Assembly: GCF_900157365.1 (NCBI RefSeq)
Contig: NZ_FUEZ01000004.1
Location: 372,001-436,000 of the forward strand
Direction: 5' to 3'
Length of the DNA stretch: 64,000 nt
Source: Mycobacterium numidiamassiliense
GTDB lineage: Bacteria > Actinomycetota > Actinomycetes > Mycobacteriales > Mycobacteriaceae
This document shows, in pieces, positions 35,031-43,364 of this stretch. The notes beneath the pieces are model-generated. The model made no database searches. It was not told the origin of the DNA and saw only the letters and a list, made by a program, of their open reading frames with translations. Made by a program: the position numbers and the translations under genes. Each line of letters begins with the position of its first letter. Position 1 is the first letter of the stretch.

Positions 35031-35923
35031 GAGGGGACTCCTTCACTGTGCTGGCCACCGTTTGCCGTAGTGGACCAGGGCTCTTGGTCCCATGCCCGAT
35101 CCAGTGGGGCCATCTCGCCACCGAACGGGAAGAACACGCGCTGGGCATAGGTTTCGCGCCCCAGCCCGTGGCCGAGCTCGTTGACGAACGCGCGCTTGAG
35201 CGGGTTGGTGAAGAGCTGGCGCGTGTAGCGCAGCGTCAGCGGTGGCCGCTTGATCAGTTCCCGGGCATGCTCCCAGGCCCGGTCCAGCAGCTTGTCCTTA
35301 GGGAGTACCTCGTTGACCACGCCCCAGTCCTTGGCTTCTTGGGCGCTGAGCTTCTGGCCGGTGAGCAGGAAGTAGCGCGCGCGGTTGTGCCCGGCCAGGA
35401 CGCTCCAGATCACGTGCTGACCGTCGCCGGGCACCTGCCCGCGCGGAAAGTGCGACGCGTCCTGGAAGTAGGCGTCCTCGGAGGCCAGCACGATGTCGCC
35501 CATGATTGGCACCTCTGAGTGCATGTTGCACGGGCCGTTGACCGCACTGATCATCGGCACGTCGACATCGAGCACATTGAAGATCAGATGCCTTGCGTAC
35601 CAGGCCTTCTCGTCGAGCTTGTTCGTTCCGCGGATATCGGGCATGGCTTGGTAGATGGGGTGCTCCGGCGGTTCGCCGTTGGGTAGGCGACCCCAGTTGG
35701 CGTTGTAGTTCTCCCCCGTGCCGGTGTGGATGAGCACCTTGATCTCGCGATCGCCCGCGATGTCGGCGAACGCGTCCGACATCTCGTCGTGTGCCTTCCA
35801 GCTCCACACCAGGCTGTCACCATCGGTGTGGCACTGCATGAACAGGATTCCGTCGTCGGTGAGTTCGAACCTGTAGTTGGCATAGCTGTTCTGATACTCG
35901 CTGTATCTGGTTCGCTTCGCCAT
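35027..35923 (-). CDS. 6-oxocamphor hydrolase-like beta-diketone C-C hydrolase (crotonase fold)
   Basis: A 298-residue crotonase-fold protein. It resembles Rhodococcus 6-oxocamphor hydrolase (camK type), which cleaves a C-C bond in cyclic beta-diketones without coenzyme A. The five residues important there are all present: His45 (KAHDE), His135 (NMHSE), His158 (SHFPRG), Asp167 (PGDG) and Glu257 (GRETY), the last four shifted by a constant 13. Long segments match (SLVW, VPGDG, RYFLLTGQ, VVNEVL). It is first in an operon with the Rieske oxygenase, with an operator-like palindrome at 35966. Likely substrate: a bicyclic or cyclic 1,3-diketone. The exact diketone is not known. Confidence 0.82.
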   Translation of the reverse strand: MAKRTRYSEYQNSYANYRFELTDDGILFMQCHTDGDSLVWSWKAHDEMSDAFADIAGDREIKVLIHTGTGENYNANWGRLPNGEPPEHPIYQAMPDIRGTNKLDEKAWYARHLIFNVLDVDVPMISAVNGPCNMHSEVPIMGDIVLASEDAYFQDASHFPRGQVPGDGQHVIWSVLAGHNRARYFLLTGQKLSAQEAKDWGVVNEVLPKDKLLDRAWEHARELIKRPPLTLRYTRQLFTNPLKRAFVNELGHGLGRETYAQRVFFPFGGEMAPLDRAWDQEPWSTTANGGQHSEGVPS

Positions 35924-35965
35924 AGAGCTGCCTCATTCCCGCAGTGCTGAGCTGATCTCTGCGCA

Positions 35966-35985
35966 ATTTGAGCGATCGCCCAAAT
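35966..35985. promoter_or_regulatory. Near-perfect 20-bp palindromic operator
   Basis: ATTTGAGCGATCGCCCAAAT, with one mismatched position pair, lies 43 bp upstream of the hydrolase start. Same GGG-subclass consensus as the site at 31303. It would control the hydrolase-Rieske-111aa-TetR operon. Confidence 0.68.
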
Positions 35986-36052
35986 GCTGCCAGGTGCCAT
36001 GCTCGCACCTCAGGCCGCGGTGGTCAAGGCATTGACAAGCCGCGGGCAACGC

Positions 36053-37018
36053 TCACTGGCCGTGCAGCAGGGCCACCACGGGGGCGAAGGACTCGATTTG
36101 GGTCTGCTGCACCGTGACGTAGTTGACGCCCAGTGTCTCCCGGCTTGAATGCAGCTGTTCCACAACGCTTTCCGACGAGCCGATGAGAACGTTGGGATGG
36201 TCGCGCAGCAGGTCGGCCTCCAGGCCCGTCGACTTCGCCAGTTCTGCCAGCACGGTTTCGGGATCGTCGGTGATCGCGGTGAAGTAGGGGGAACTCTCGA
36301 CGTCAAGCCCGCCGTAGCGCTCGCCGGCGGCCGCGCGGACGTACTCGATCCTGCGCTGCGCGACGGCTTGTGGATCCAGGCCATCGGCGTCGCGGGCCAC
36401 GAACGGCACGCTGGAAATGCTCACGATGTCGGCTTCGCGGCCGGCCAGCGACAGGACGCGCTGGCCACCACCGCCGATCATGATCGGCGGATGCGGTTGT
36501 TGCACCGGTCGTGGCCTCCCCGCGTATCCGTGCACACGGACGAAGTCGCCGGCGTAGTTCAGCTCGTCGCCCTGCCAGTGTGCCTTGATGAGGGCGACGA
36601 CCTCGGCCAGCTTGGCGATGCGCCTACCCGGACGGTCGAACTCGACGCCCAGCGCGTCGTATTCGACGCCGCTCCAGCCGGCTCCGATGCCCAATTCCAG
36701 GCGGCCGTCGGAGAGCAGATCGAGCGTCGCCGCTTCCTTGGCCAGCACGGCGGGCACGTGATAGTCGATGCAAAACACCCGGCACCCAACGCGCAGCGTC
36801 TCGGTCACCGCGGCCGCCGCAGCCATCGCCGCGATAGGGGCAAGGTCCTGTCGGGGTGTGCGGGCCGCTCGCTGCGCGGGGCCCGGGCCAAGATAGTGGT
36901 CCGCGAGGAAAAGCGTTGTATAGCCGAGGTCTTCGACCTTGCGAACGGTATCGCGCCACTGCCGGCCGCCGGCGGCGTTGGTCGCTTGCACTGCGAAACG
37001 AAACGGTGGCCTGTCCAT
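36053..37018 (-). CDS. F420-dependent LLM-class oxidoreductase
   Basis: A 321-residue bacterial luciferase-like TIM-barrel enzyme. Features: FAVQATNAAGGRQWRDTVRK near the N-terminus, LFLADHYLG, RVGCRVFCIDYHVPAVLAKE, the conserved DLLSDGRLELGIGAGW and the phosphate-binding MIGGGGQRVL. Mycobacterial members of this type usually use reduced F420 rather than FMN. It is divergent from the SDR gene at 37142, with the palindrome at 37110 in between. It may reduce or dehydrogenate an intermediate of the island's pathway. Substrate unknown. Confidence 0.88.
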   Translation of the reverse strand: MDRPPFRFAVQATNAAGGRQWRDTVRKVEDLGYTTLFLADHYLGPGPAQRAARTPRQDLAPIAAMAAAAAVTETLRVGCRVFCIDYHVPAVLAKEAATLDLLSDGRLELGIGAGWSGVEYDALGVEFDRPGRRIAKLAEVVALIKAHWQGDELNYAGDFVRVHGYAGRPRPVQQPHPPIMIGGGGQRVLSLAGREADIVSISSVPFVARDADGLDPQAVAQRRIEYVRAAAGERYGGLDVESSPYFTAITDDPETVLAELAKSTGLEADLLRDHPNVLIGSSESVVEQLHSSRETLGVNYVTVQQTQIESFAPVVALLHGQ

Positions 37019-37109
37019 CCACGGACCCTAGATTGGGCGCTGTTCGATATTCAAGGCCCGTTACTTGACCGCCGTCGACGCGGGGTGATAGGCATGGGAA
37101 GCCAATCAG

Positions 37110-37125
37110 TTGGGCGATCGCTCAG
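37110..37125. promoter_or_regulatory. Palindromic operator between LLM and SDR genes
   Basis: TTGGGCGATCGCTCAG is an imperfect copy (two mismatched pairs) of the 31303 site, located between divergent genes and just upstream of AGGAAGG at 37124-37130. It may control one or both directions. Confidence 0.6.
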
Positions 37126-37141
37126 GAAGGTGGGTGCGCGC

Positions 37142-37852
37142 TTGAGCGCGAAGACGGCTGTGGTAACCGGTGGTGCATCCGGAATTGGCCGCGCCGTTGC
37201 GGAGCGATTGCGCGGCGACGGCTTTCGCGTGGCCGTCATCGATCTCGATGCCACCGACGACGGAGCCGGCTACGTCGCCGACGTCACCGACCGAGGCCAG
37301 GTAGACGCCGCCGTATCGGCGATCCGCGAAGCGTTCGGCCCGATTCAGGTGTTGGTCAACGCGGCCGGGGTCGAAGGTTTCAAGAAGTTTCTCGACATGG
37401 GATTCGACGACTGGACCCGGGTGATCAACGTCAATCTGAACGGTGTGTTCCACACCATCCAGGCCGTGCTCCCCGACATGGTCGAGGCGGGATGGGGACG
37501 CATCGTCAACATCTCGTCGTCCAGCACCCACTCCGGACAACCGTTCATGGCTCACTACGTGGCGGCCAAGTCGGCCGTCAACGGGCTGACCAAATCACTG
37601 GCCCTCGAATACGGCCCGAGCGGCATCACCGTCAACGCCGTACCGCCCGGGTTCATCGACACACCGATGCTGCGCAGCGCCGAGAAGCGCCACCTGCTCG
37701 GTGGCACCGTGGAAGACCACATCGCACGCACACCGGTACGGCGGGTCGGCCGGCCGGAGGACATCGCCGCCGCGTGCGCCTTCTTCGTGTCCGAAGAGGC
37801 CGGCTACGTCACCGGCCAGATTCTGGGCGTCAACGGCGGTCGCAACACCTGA
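37142..37852 (+). CDS. SDR-family dehydrogenase of the catabolic island
   Basis: A 236-residue classical SDR with TGGASGIGRAVAERL near the N-terminus, NAAG, INISSSS (catalytic Ser) and YVAAK (Tyr/Lys). The TTG start at 37142 is chosen because AGGAAGG stands 11 bases upstream and just behind the palindrome; an in-frame ATG at 37094 would make the operator coding. It is followed after 9 bp by an aldehyde dehydrogenase. Its place beside the P450 and the diketone hydrolase fits a dehydrogenase that oxidises the hydroxy product to a ketone, as in camphor degradation. Confidence 0.86.
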   Translation: MSAKTAVVTGGASGIGRAVAERLRGDGFRVAVIDLDATDDGAGYVADVTDRGQVDAAVSAIREAFGPIQVLVNAAGVEGFKKFLDMGFDDWTRVINVNLNGVFHTIQAVLPDMVEAGWGRIVNISSSSTHSGQPFMAHYVAAKSAVNGLTKSLALEYGPSGITVNAVPPGFIDTPMLRSAEKRHLLGGTVEDHIARTPVRRVGRPEDIAAACAFFVSEEAGYVTGQILGVNGGRNT

Positions 37853-37861
37853 GAGGGACGC

Positions 37862-39316
37862 ATGTATCAGCGAGACGAACTCTTCATCGACGGCAAGTGG
37901 GCAGCGCCGGAATCCGGATCGGTCATCGAGGTGATCTCGCCGCACAGCGAAGCGGCCATCGGCCACGCGGCCTGCGCGGGACCGGCGGATGTGAATCGGG
38001 CCGTCGAGGCCGCCCGGGTCGCGTTCGACGCGGGTCCGTGGCCGCGCATGCAACCCGCTGAACGAATCGACGCGCTGGGCCGGCTGGCCGACATCTACAA
38101 GGAGCGCCGCGCCGATATGGCCGCGCTGATATCGGCCGAAATCGGCGCACCCATCAGCTTCGCCAAGATGGCACAGGTCCGGCTCCCGCTGACCATGATC
38201 TCCGCCTTCTGCGGTCTGGCGGCCAATTACGAATGGCAGCTCGACCGTCCGGGCTTGTACGGCAAGAACATTCGGATCGCCAAGCAACCGGTCGGCGTCG
38301 TCGCCGCGGTGGTGCCGTGGAACATGCCGCAATTCCTTACCGTCACCAAGGTGGTGCCCGCGCTGCTGGCGGGCTGCTCGGTGGTGCTCAAGCCCGCGCC
38401 CGAGTCGGTGCTCGACGCGCAATTGCTCGCGGAAATGGTCGAGGCCGCGGGGTTGCCGCCCGGCGTGCTGAATGTGGTGCCCGGCGGTCGCGATGTCGGC
38501 GAACTTCTCGTCGGCCATGCCGGTGTCGACAAGGTGTCGTTCACCGGTTCGACGGCCGCCGGCCGGCAGGTGGCTCGCGCGTGCGCCGAGGGCCCGAAGC
38601 CGGTAAGCCTCGAGCTGGGCGGCAAGTCGGCGGCGATCGTGCTCGACGACGCCGATCCCGGCGCGACCGCCACCGGGATACAGATGGCCAGCCTGGCCAA
38701 CAGCGGCCAGGTGTGCAACGCGCTGAGCCGGATCCTGGTGCCGGAGGCGCGCAAGGGCGAGTTCGTCGACGCCTTGGCGGCCGCCGTGCGATCGATGACG
38801 GTGGGCGACCCGGCGGATCCCAACACCCAGATCGGTCCACTGGTGGCGCAGCGCCAGCAGGAGCGGGTCCGCGGCTACATCGAGTCGGGCCGCGACGAAG
38901 GGGCCCGCCTGGTGGTCGGCGGCAGCGAGATGCCGGATGGGCTCGAAACCGGTTGGTACGTAAGGCCGACGGTGTTCAGTGATGCCACCAACGACATGCG
39001 GATCGCGCGCGAGGAGATCTTCGGTCCGGTGCTGACCGTGATTTCCTACCGTGACGAGGACGAGGCGATCCGGATCGCCAACGATTCCGAATACGGGCTG
39101 GCCGGCTCGGTGTTCACCGCCGACACCGAGCGTGGATACGGCGTCGCGGCTCGGGTGCGGTCAGGCACCTTCGGCGTCAACGAGGGCTACATCATGGACC
39201 CGGCGGCACCGTTCGGCGGCGTCAAGAACAGCGGCTACGGCCGCGAACTCGGCACCGAGGGCATCGACAGTTACACCGTGAGCCAATCGATTTCGGTTGC
39301 GGCAGCGCCGAACTGA
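37862..39316 (+). CDS. NAD(P)-dependent aldehyde dehydrogenase
   Basis: A 484-residue ALDH. The catalytic Cys lies in NSGQVCNALSRI, the general-base Glu in LELGGKSAAIV and the cofactor Asn in VPWNMPQ; EEIFGPVLTV and NSGYGRE are conserved C-terminal parts. Length and motifs are normal. It is coupled to the SDR (9 bp gap, SD AGAGGGA). It converges with the F420 oxidoreductase at 39317 with no gap. In the proposed pathway it would oxidise an aldehyde intermediate to an acid. Confidence 0.93.
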   Translation: MYQRDELFIDGKWAAPESGSVIEVISPHSEAAIGHAACAGPADVNRAVEAARVAFDAGPWPRMQPAERIDALGRLADIYKERRADMAALISAEIGAPISFAKMAQVRLPLTMISAFCGLAANYEWQLDRPGLYGKNIRIAKQPVGVVAAVVPWNMPQFLTVTKVVPALLAGCSVVLKPAPESVLDAQLLAEMVEAAGLPPGVLNVVPGGRDVGELLVGHAGVDKVSFTGSTAAGRQVARACAEGPKPVSLELGGKSAAIVLDDADPGATATGIQMASLANSGQVCNALSRILVPEARKGEFVDALAAAVRSMTVGDPADPNTQIGPLVAQRQQERVRGYIESGRDEGARLVVGGSEMPDGLETGWYVRPTVFSDATNDMRIAREEIFGPVLTVISYRDEDEAIRIANDSEYGLAGSVFTADTERGYGVAARVRSGTFGVNEGYIMDPAAPFGGVKNSGYGRELGTEGIDSYTVSQSISVAAAPN

Positions 39317-40462
39317 CTAGAACTTCTTGACCGCGTTAACTATCCGGCTGAACGATAGGCCCGACGCGACCCCCTTGCGCAAGCTGCGCTGCATGAAGCT
39401 CAAATTGCCCAGTACCAGGTAGCGGACTCCGTAATCACGCCACTGCGCGACCTGCTCGACGATTTCGTCTGGCGTTCCGGTAAGCGCTGCGTCCTTCAGC
39501 ACGGCCGCCGGGACATTAGCGACGTGGGACAGCGCCGTATGTTCGTCCATGCCGTGCGGGAGTATGTCCTGCGCTCCCGCGAAGCCGGCTCCGAGCGGGT
39601 GCTGTGCACCGTGGCGGCCGAAAACCTCATCGGACGCGTTCAGCCCAAAAGCCCGGATTAGTTCGGAATCGAGTGCCTCGTCGACGTCTTCGTGACTGCG
39701 GCCCGTGACGACGAAGATCTGCAGCGCCGGGAGGATGGACATGGGGTCGCGCCCGGCGTCGGACGCGGCCGACCGAACGGCGTCGAGACGTTGTTTGTAG
39801 TCCACCGGCCGGTGTGGGAAGGACGGAAAGTAGGCGTCGCCATAGCGCCCCGCGGCGCGCAGCATTCGCGGGCCGTGGCCTGCGATCCAGATCTCGGGCC
39901 ACCTGCCGCGGTAGGGCGGCAGCTCGAAGACGGCGTCGCGCAGCGGGAAGTAGGGCGAGTCCCGGTTGACGAGTTCGCCGCCCGAATCCCAGAGGGCGCG
40001 GATGGTGGCCATCGCTTCCTCAAATCGCGCGACGGGTTTGGACCAGTCGACCCCGTACGGCTCGTTTCCTTCCCGTTCGCCGGGGCCGATGCCCAAGATC
40101 GCCCGCCCGCGGGTGAGCAAGTGCAACGTCGCGGCGGCCTGCGCAGTGACGGCAGGGTTGCGCCGACCGCTGTCGGTCACACCGACGCCGAGGCGCAGGC
40201 GACCGACCCGGTTGCGGGCAGCGATGTGGCCGAGCATGGTCCATGGCTCCAGTGCCGCGTCAATCTTCGGTACGAGCTTCGTCAGGCCGCAATACTTTTG
40301 CTTCCACAACGAGCGTGGGAACAACTGATTCAGGTGGTCAGGAACCCAAAACGAGTCGACTCCCCGCGTGACTGCAGTCAGATAGTTGGCCCGGGTGAAG
40401 GCGTCGGCGGCGGGCCGCGCAGCAAGAATCGGGTCCACCACGCCCACCCGAAATCCGGTCAC
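39317..40462 (-). CDS. F420-dependent LLM oxidoreductase, phthiodiolone-ketoreductase-like (paralogue A)
   Basis: A 381-residue LLM enzyme. It closely resembles the F420-dependent phthiodiolone ketoreductase Rv2951c: same length, [37 protein letters not shown] and WPEIWIAGHGPRMLRAAGRY. The genuine ketoreductase gene sits in the PDIM lipid locus, so this copy has probably been recruited for another ketone. A paralogue with similar features is at 41759-42901. GTG start at 40462. It is divergent from the small PPOX protein. Cofactor and direction of reaction are inferred from the family. Confidence 0.87.
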   Translation of the reverse strand: MTGFRVGVVDPILAARPAADAFTRANYLTAVTRGVDSFWVPDHLNQLFPRSLWKQKYCGLTKLVPKIDAALEPWTMLGHIAARNRVGRLRLGVGVTDSGRRNPAVTAQAAATLHLLTRGRAILGIGPGEREGNEPYGVDWSKPVARFEEAMATIRALWDSGGELVNRDSPYFPLRDAVFELPPYRGRWPEIWIAGHGPRMLRAAGRYGDAYFPSFPHRPVDYKQRLDAVRSAASDAGRDPMSILPALQIFVVTGRSHEDVDEALDSELIRAFGLNASDEVFGRHGAQHPLGAGFAGAQDILPHGMDEHTALSHVANVPAAVLKDAALTGTPDEIVEQVAQWRDYGVRYLVLGNLSFMQRSLRKGVASGLSFSRIVNAVKKF

Positions 40463-40595
40463 GGTTTGCCCCTTCCGGCCGCGGTTACGGGCGTCTCAGC
40501 CTAACCGGCCAGAGGGCGGCGTGCTGGTCGCCAGGTTTAGGAAACCAGCAGGTTGGGGACTTGCTCTTCATCCCCAGCTATCGGAGGCTAAGAGC

Positions 40596-40982
40596 GTGGC
40601 TGAAAGTTTCCAGGACGTCATCAAGTCCAAGTACCTGCTGTTGACGACCTTCACCAAGGACGGACGTCCCAAGCCGACGACGATATGGGGAGTGCCGGAG
40701 GGTGACACTCTTCTCGTCATCACCGACGACGGGTCGTGGAAGACCAAGCGAATCAACAACACTCCCCGGGTGACGATCGCCAAGAGTGGGGCGCTGGGCA
40801 AGCTCAAGAGCGAAGAGGTCGAGGGCGTCGCCCGGGTGCTGCCGAAGTCCGAGACGCGGCGGGTGTACAACGCAGTGCTCAAGCGGTACTGGTACCACGC
40901 CCCGTGGTTCTACGTGCACTCGATCGTGCGCGGTGGCATCGACAAGGTGCACGTCGGCCTGGAGATCAAGCCGGCCGCCTAG
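40596..40982 (+). CDS. PPOX-class (split-barrel) F420-dependent protein
   Basis: A 128-residue split beta-barrel protein. KYLLLTTFTKDGRPKPTTIW and GDTLLVITDDGSWKTKRINN are the usual cofactor-binding strands, and VRGGIDKVHVGLEIKPA closes it. The type resembles the small Rv2061-like PPOX proteins of mycobacteria, which bind F420 or flavin. The GTG start at 40596 has GGAGG 8 bases upstream. It is divergent from one F420 oxidoreductase and convergent with the TetR gene, adding another likely F420 enzyme to the island. Confidence 0.8.
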   Translation: MAESFQDVIKSKYLLLTTFTKDGRPKPTTIWGVPEGDTLLVITDDGSWKTKRINNTPRVTIAKSGALGKLKSEEVEGVARVLPKSETRRVYNAVLKRYWYHAPWFYVHSIVRGGIDKVHVGLEIKPAA

Positions 40983-40990
40983 GCTCGGCG

Positions 40991-41006
40991 TTAGGCGATC
41001 GCCTAG
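40991..41006. promoter_or_regulatory. TTAGGCGA-type palindrome between convergent genes
   Basis: TTAGGCGATCGCCTAG, one outer mismatch, lies between the ends of the PPOX gene and the second TetR gene and overlaps the TetR stop codon. It shares the AGG subclass with the site at 41705. Position at a convergent junction makes its role unclear. Confidence 0.5.
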
Positions 41007-41608
41007 TCAGCTGTCTCGGCGGTGCGCGGGTGGGGGGACTCGTAGCGCAGCAAGTACTCCTCGATCAGCCGCAGCGTCTTGTGGTGCCCGGTGGTGATGC
41101 CCAGCCGATTTTCGATGCTGATGGTGCGGCCGATGCTGGCGATGAGGACCGCCACGACCTCGGGTGGCATGGCGTCGCCGGAGGCATGGTCGCGCAGGAT
41201 GAAGGTCAGTGCGGCGATCTGGGCCTCGCGGGATCGCTGCGCGCCGGCCGCCAATTCCGCGCGGATGGCCTTGCGATGGTTTCCCAACGCCATGAACTCC
41301 ATCGTCAATCGCGAATCGCGGGAATCAATTGTCATGTCCCACAATGCATGTAGCGGATTGTCGGATGCGAGTGCGCGACGCTGCACGTCCAGGTTGATCT
41401 CGGTGCCGCGACGCAGCACGGCCAGGTACAGGTCGTCCATCGTCGGGAAGTAGTAGTAGACCACGGCACGTTGCACGCCGACCTTCTCGGCCACCCTGCG
41501 CGACGTCGCCGCGGCATAGCCCTCTTCGAGCATGATCTCGGCGGTCGCGTCGAGGATCTTCTCGCGGGTGCCGGTGTCGCGATTGCCGGCTCGGTTCGGT
41601 GTAGCCAC
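41003..41608 (-). CDS. TetR-family repressor of the catabolic island (paralogue 2)
   Basis: A 201-residue TetR protein from the GTG at 41608. An ATG at 41689 would add a polar, charged 27-residue extension unlike the family. The helix-turn-helix is SRRVAEKVGVQRAVVYYYFP, followed by TMDDLYLAVLRRGT. It is a paralogue of the regulator at 32741-33352, with changes in the recognition helix. It is divergent from an F420 oxidoreductase, with the palindrome TTAGGCGATCGCCTGA between them. It likely controls that gene and itself. Confidence 0.9.
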   Translation of the reverse strand: MATPNRAGNRDTGTREKILDATAEIMLEEGYAAATSRRVAEKVGVQRAVVYYYFPTMDDLYLAVLRRGTEINLDVQRRALASDNPLHALWDMTIDSRDSRLTMEFMALGNHRKAIRAELAAGAQRSREAQIAALTFILRDHASGDAMPPEVVAVLIASIGRTISIENRLGITTGHHKTLRLIEEYLLRYESPHPRTAETAD

Positions 41609-41704
41609 GTGCCCGTCCTGTCCTGTTTGGGCTCGGTCTGGACCCGGTCTCTCGTCTCTTGACCCTCGTCGCGCCGGGATGCTAAGCATATGCCCAACAT
41701 ATTG

Positions 41705-41720
41705 TTAGGCGATCGCCTGA
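41705..41720. promoter_or_regulatory. Palindromic operator between TetR and LLM genes (AGG subclass)
   Basis: TTAGGCGATCGCCTGA has one mismatched pair. It lies 39 bp upstream of the LLM start and 97 bp upstream of the TetR start. This is the classical location for a divergent TetR operator. Confidence 0.68.
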
Positions 41721-41758
41721 TGAAGTAGCGAGCCTGGGTCAGCGGTAAAGGAGCCCCC

Positions 41759-42901
41759 ATGCCTGGTCTGCGCATAGGCGTCATGCACAACACCATTAAT
41801 TCCAAATACGGTCCCAAGCCGTTGATCCAGGCCGACTACCTCACCGGGTTGGCCGCAGGCGCCGACTCGTTCTGGGTGGCCGACCATTTGAACTCCGTGC
41901 TGCCATCGTCGATGTGGAAGCCCAAATACGTTGGCGCCGCCAAGATTATCCCCAAGATGGACGCGCACGTCGAACCGTGGACGATGCTGGGTTACCTCGC
42001 CGGGCACAACAAACTGGGCCGCATGACGCTGGGCGTTGCGGTCACCGACACCGGGCGTCGCAACCCGGCCGTCACCGCGCAGGCGGCCGTCACGCTGCAC
42101 CACCTCACCCGCGGGCGAGCCATTTTGGGCATCGGGACAGGAGAGCGCGAGGGCAACGAACCCTACGGCGTCGAGTGGTCAAAACCCGTGGCGCGCTTCG
42201 AGGAGGCGATGGCCACCATCCGGGCGCTCTGGGACTCGGGCGGCGAACTCGTCAGCCGTGAATCGGCCTACTTCCCCCTACACAACGCCACCTTCGCTCT
42301 TACCCCGTACAAGGGCAAGTGGCCCGAGATATGGATCGCCGCCCACGGGCCCCGAATGATCCGGGCGGCAGGCCGGTATGCCGACGGCTGGTTTCCCGGT
42401 ACCACCCGGGCCAGCGAATACGGCAAACAGCTCAACGATTTACGCACGGCCGCCTCGGACGCGGGACGCGACCCGATGGCGATCACCCCAGCGGGAATTC
42501 GGTTCATCCTCACCGGGCGATCCCAAGACGAGATCGACGAGATCGTCGACTCGGAACTGGTCCGCCTGTTCACGCTGAACTCCCCGGCCACGGACTGGGC
42601 GCGACACGGTGCCGAGCACCCGATGGGCGCGGATTTCAAAGGCGTGCAAGACCTTGTCCCGCAACTGATCGACGAGCAGACCGCGCTGTCCTTTGTGTCC
42701 AAGGTTCCGCGCGAACTCGTCAAGGAACTCTTCGTTGTCGGGATGCCCGACGACATCGTCGACCAGCTGGCCGAGTTCCGCGACAACGGCCTGCGCTGTC
42801 TGGTCGTCGGCAACATGGGCGCGCTGCACCCCAAGCTCTCCAAAAGCGCGGCAGCCACCACGCCGTATGTCAAAGTCCTGCGTCGGCTGAAGAAGCTCTG
42901 A
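41759..42901 (+). CDS. F420-dependent LLM oxidoreductase, phthiodiolone-ketoreductase-like (paralogue B)
   Basis: A 380-residue LLM enzyme with AAAGGAG before its ATG. It shares with Rv2951c the segments KIDANYEPWTMLG-like ([18 protein letters not shown] here), [35 protein letters not shown] and RYADGWFPG. It is more like Rv2951c than paralogue A in the ending [11 protein letters not shown]. The operator at 41705 and the neighbouring TetR suggest ligand-induced expression. Probably reduces a ketone with reduced F420. Followed by a SnoaL-like gene after 55 bp. Confidence 0.88.
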   Translation: MPGLRIGVMHNTINSKYGPKPLIQADYLTGLAAGADSFWVADHLNSVLPSSMWKPKYVGAAKIIPKMDAHVEPWTMLGYLAGHNKLGRMTLGVAVTDTGRRNPAVTAQAAVTLHHLTRGRAILGIGTGEREGNEPYGVEWSKPVARFEEAMATIRALWDSGGELVSRESAYFPLHNATFALTPYKGKWPEIWIAAHGPRMIRAAGRYADGWFPGTTRASEYGKQLNDLRTAASDAGRDPMAITPAGIRFILTGRSQDEIDEIVDSELVRLFTLNSPATDWARHGAEHPMGADFKGVQDLVPQLIDEQTALSFVSKVPRELVKELFVVGMPDDIVDQLAEFRDNGLRCLVVGNMGALHPKLSKSAAATTPYVKVLRRLKKL

Positions 42902-42956
42902 CGCGAAGGCCAAGCGGCCCAATGGATTTCCATGTACCGTCGAAGGGACAGAGGCG

Positions 42957-43355
42957 ATGTTCACCGGCCCCATTGAGGATCGACTCAAGATCCGTGAGCG
43001 ATTCGACAGCTACAGCGACGCGGTATCCAGGGTCGCGCTCGACGACTACGTGGCGTGCTGGACCGACGACCCGATCCGGCTCGGCACGGGCGGTGAATTC
43101 CACGGCCTGGACGAGCTGCGCGCGCACTGGGACGGCATCTGGCGCGCGGTGGAAACAATGGCGTTCGTCACGCAGATCGGCGCCATCGAGATCAGCGGCC
43201 AGGATGCGCACGCCCGTTCGTATTGCCAAGAGACGCTTCGCTTTCGAAATGGTCAGACACACCAGCTCGTCGGCGCCTACGACGACGAACTGAAGAGCGT
43301 CGAAGGTGACTGGTTGTTCTGCAAGAGGACCTACCGCATTCATATCGCAGGCTAG
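42957..43355 (+). CDS. SnoaL/NTF2-like protein
   Basis: A 132-residue cone-shaped NTF2-fold protein. Features: RERFDSYSDAVSRVALDDYV, ACWTDDPIRL, GLDELRAHWDGIWRAVE and a final VEGDWLFCKRTYRIHIAG. Such proteins are isomerases, cyclases, hydrolases or hydroxylation partners in catabolic and polyketide pathways. No certain active site can be named, although Asp residues at the cavity are present. It lies in the same direction as paralogue B and probably belongs to the island. Confidence 0.82.
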   Translation: MFTGPIEDRLKIRERFDSYSDAVSRVALDDYVACWTDDPIRLGTGGEFHGLDELRAHWDGIWRAVETMAFVTQIGAIEISGQDAHARSYCQETLRFRNGQTHQLVGAYDDELKSVEGDWLFCKRTYRIHIAG

Positions 43356-43364
43356 GGTGGACGC

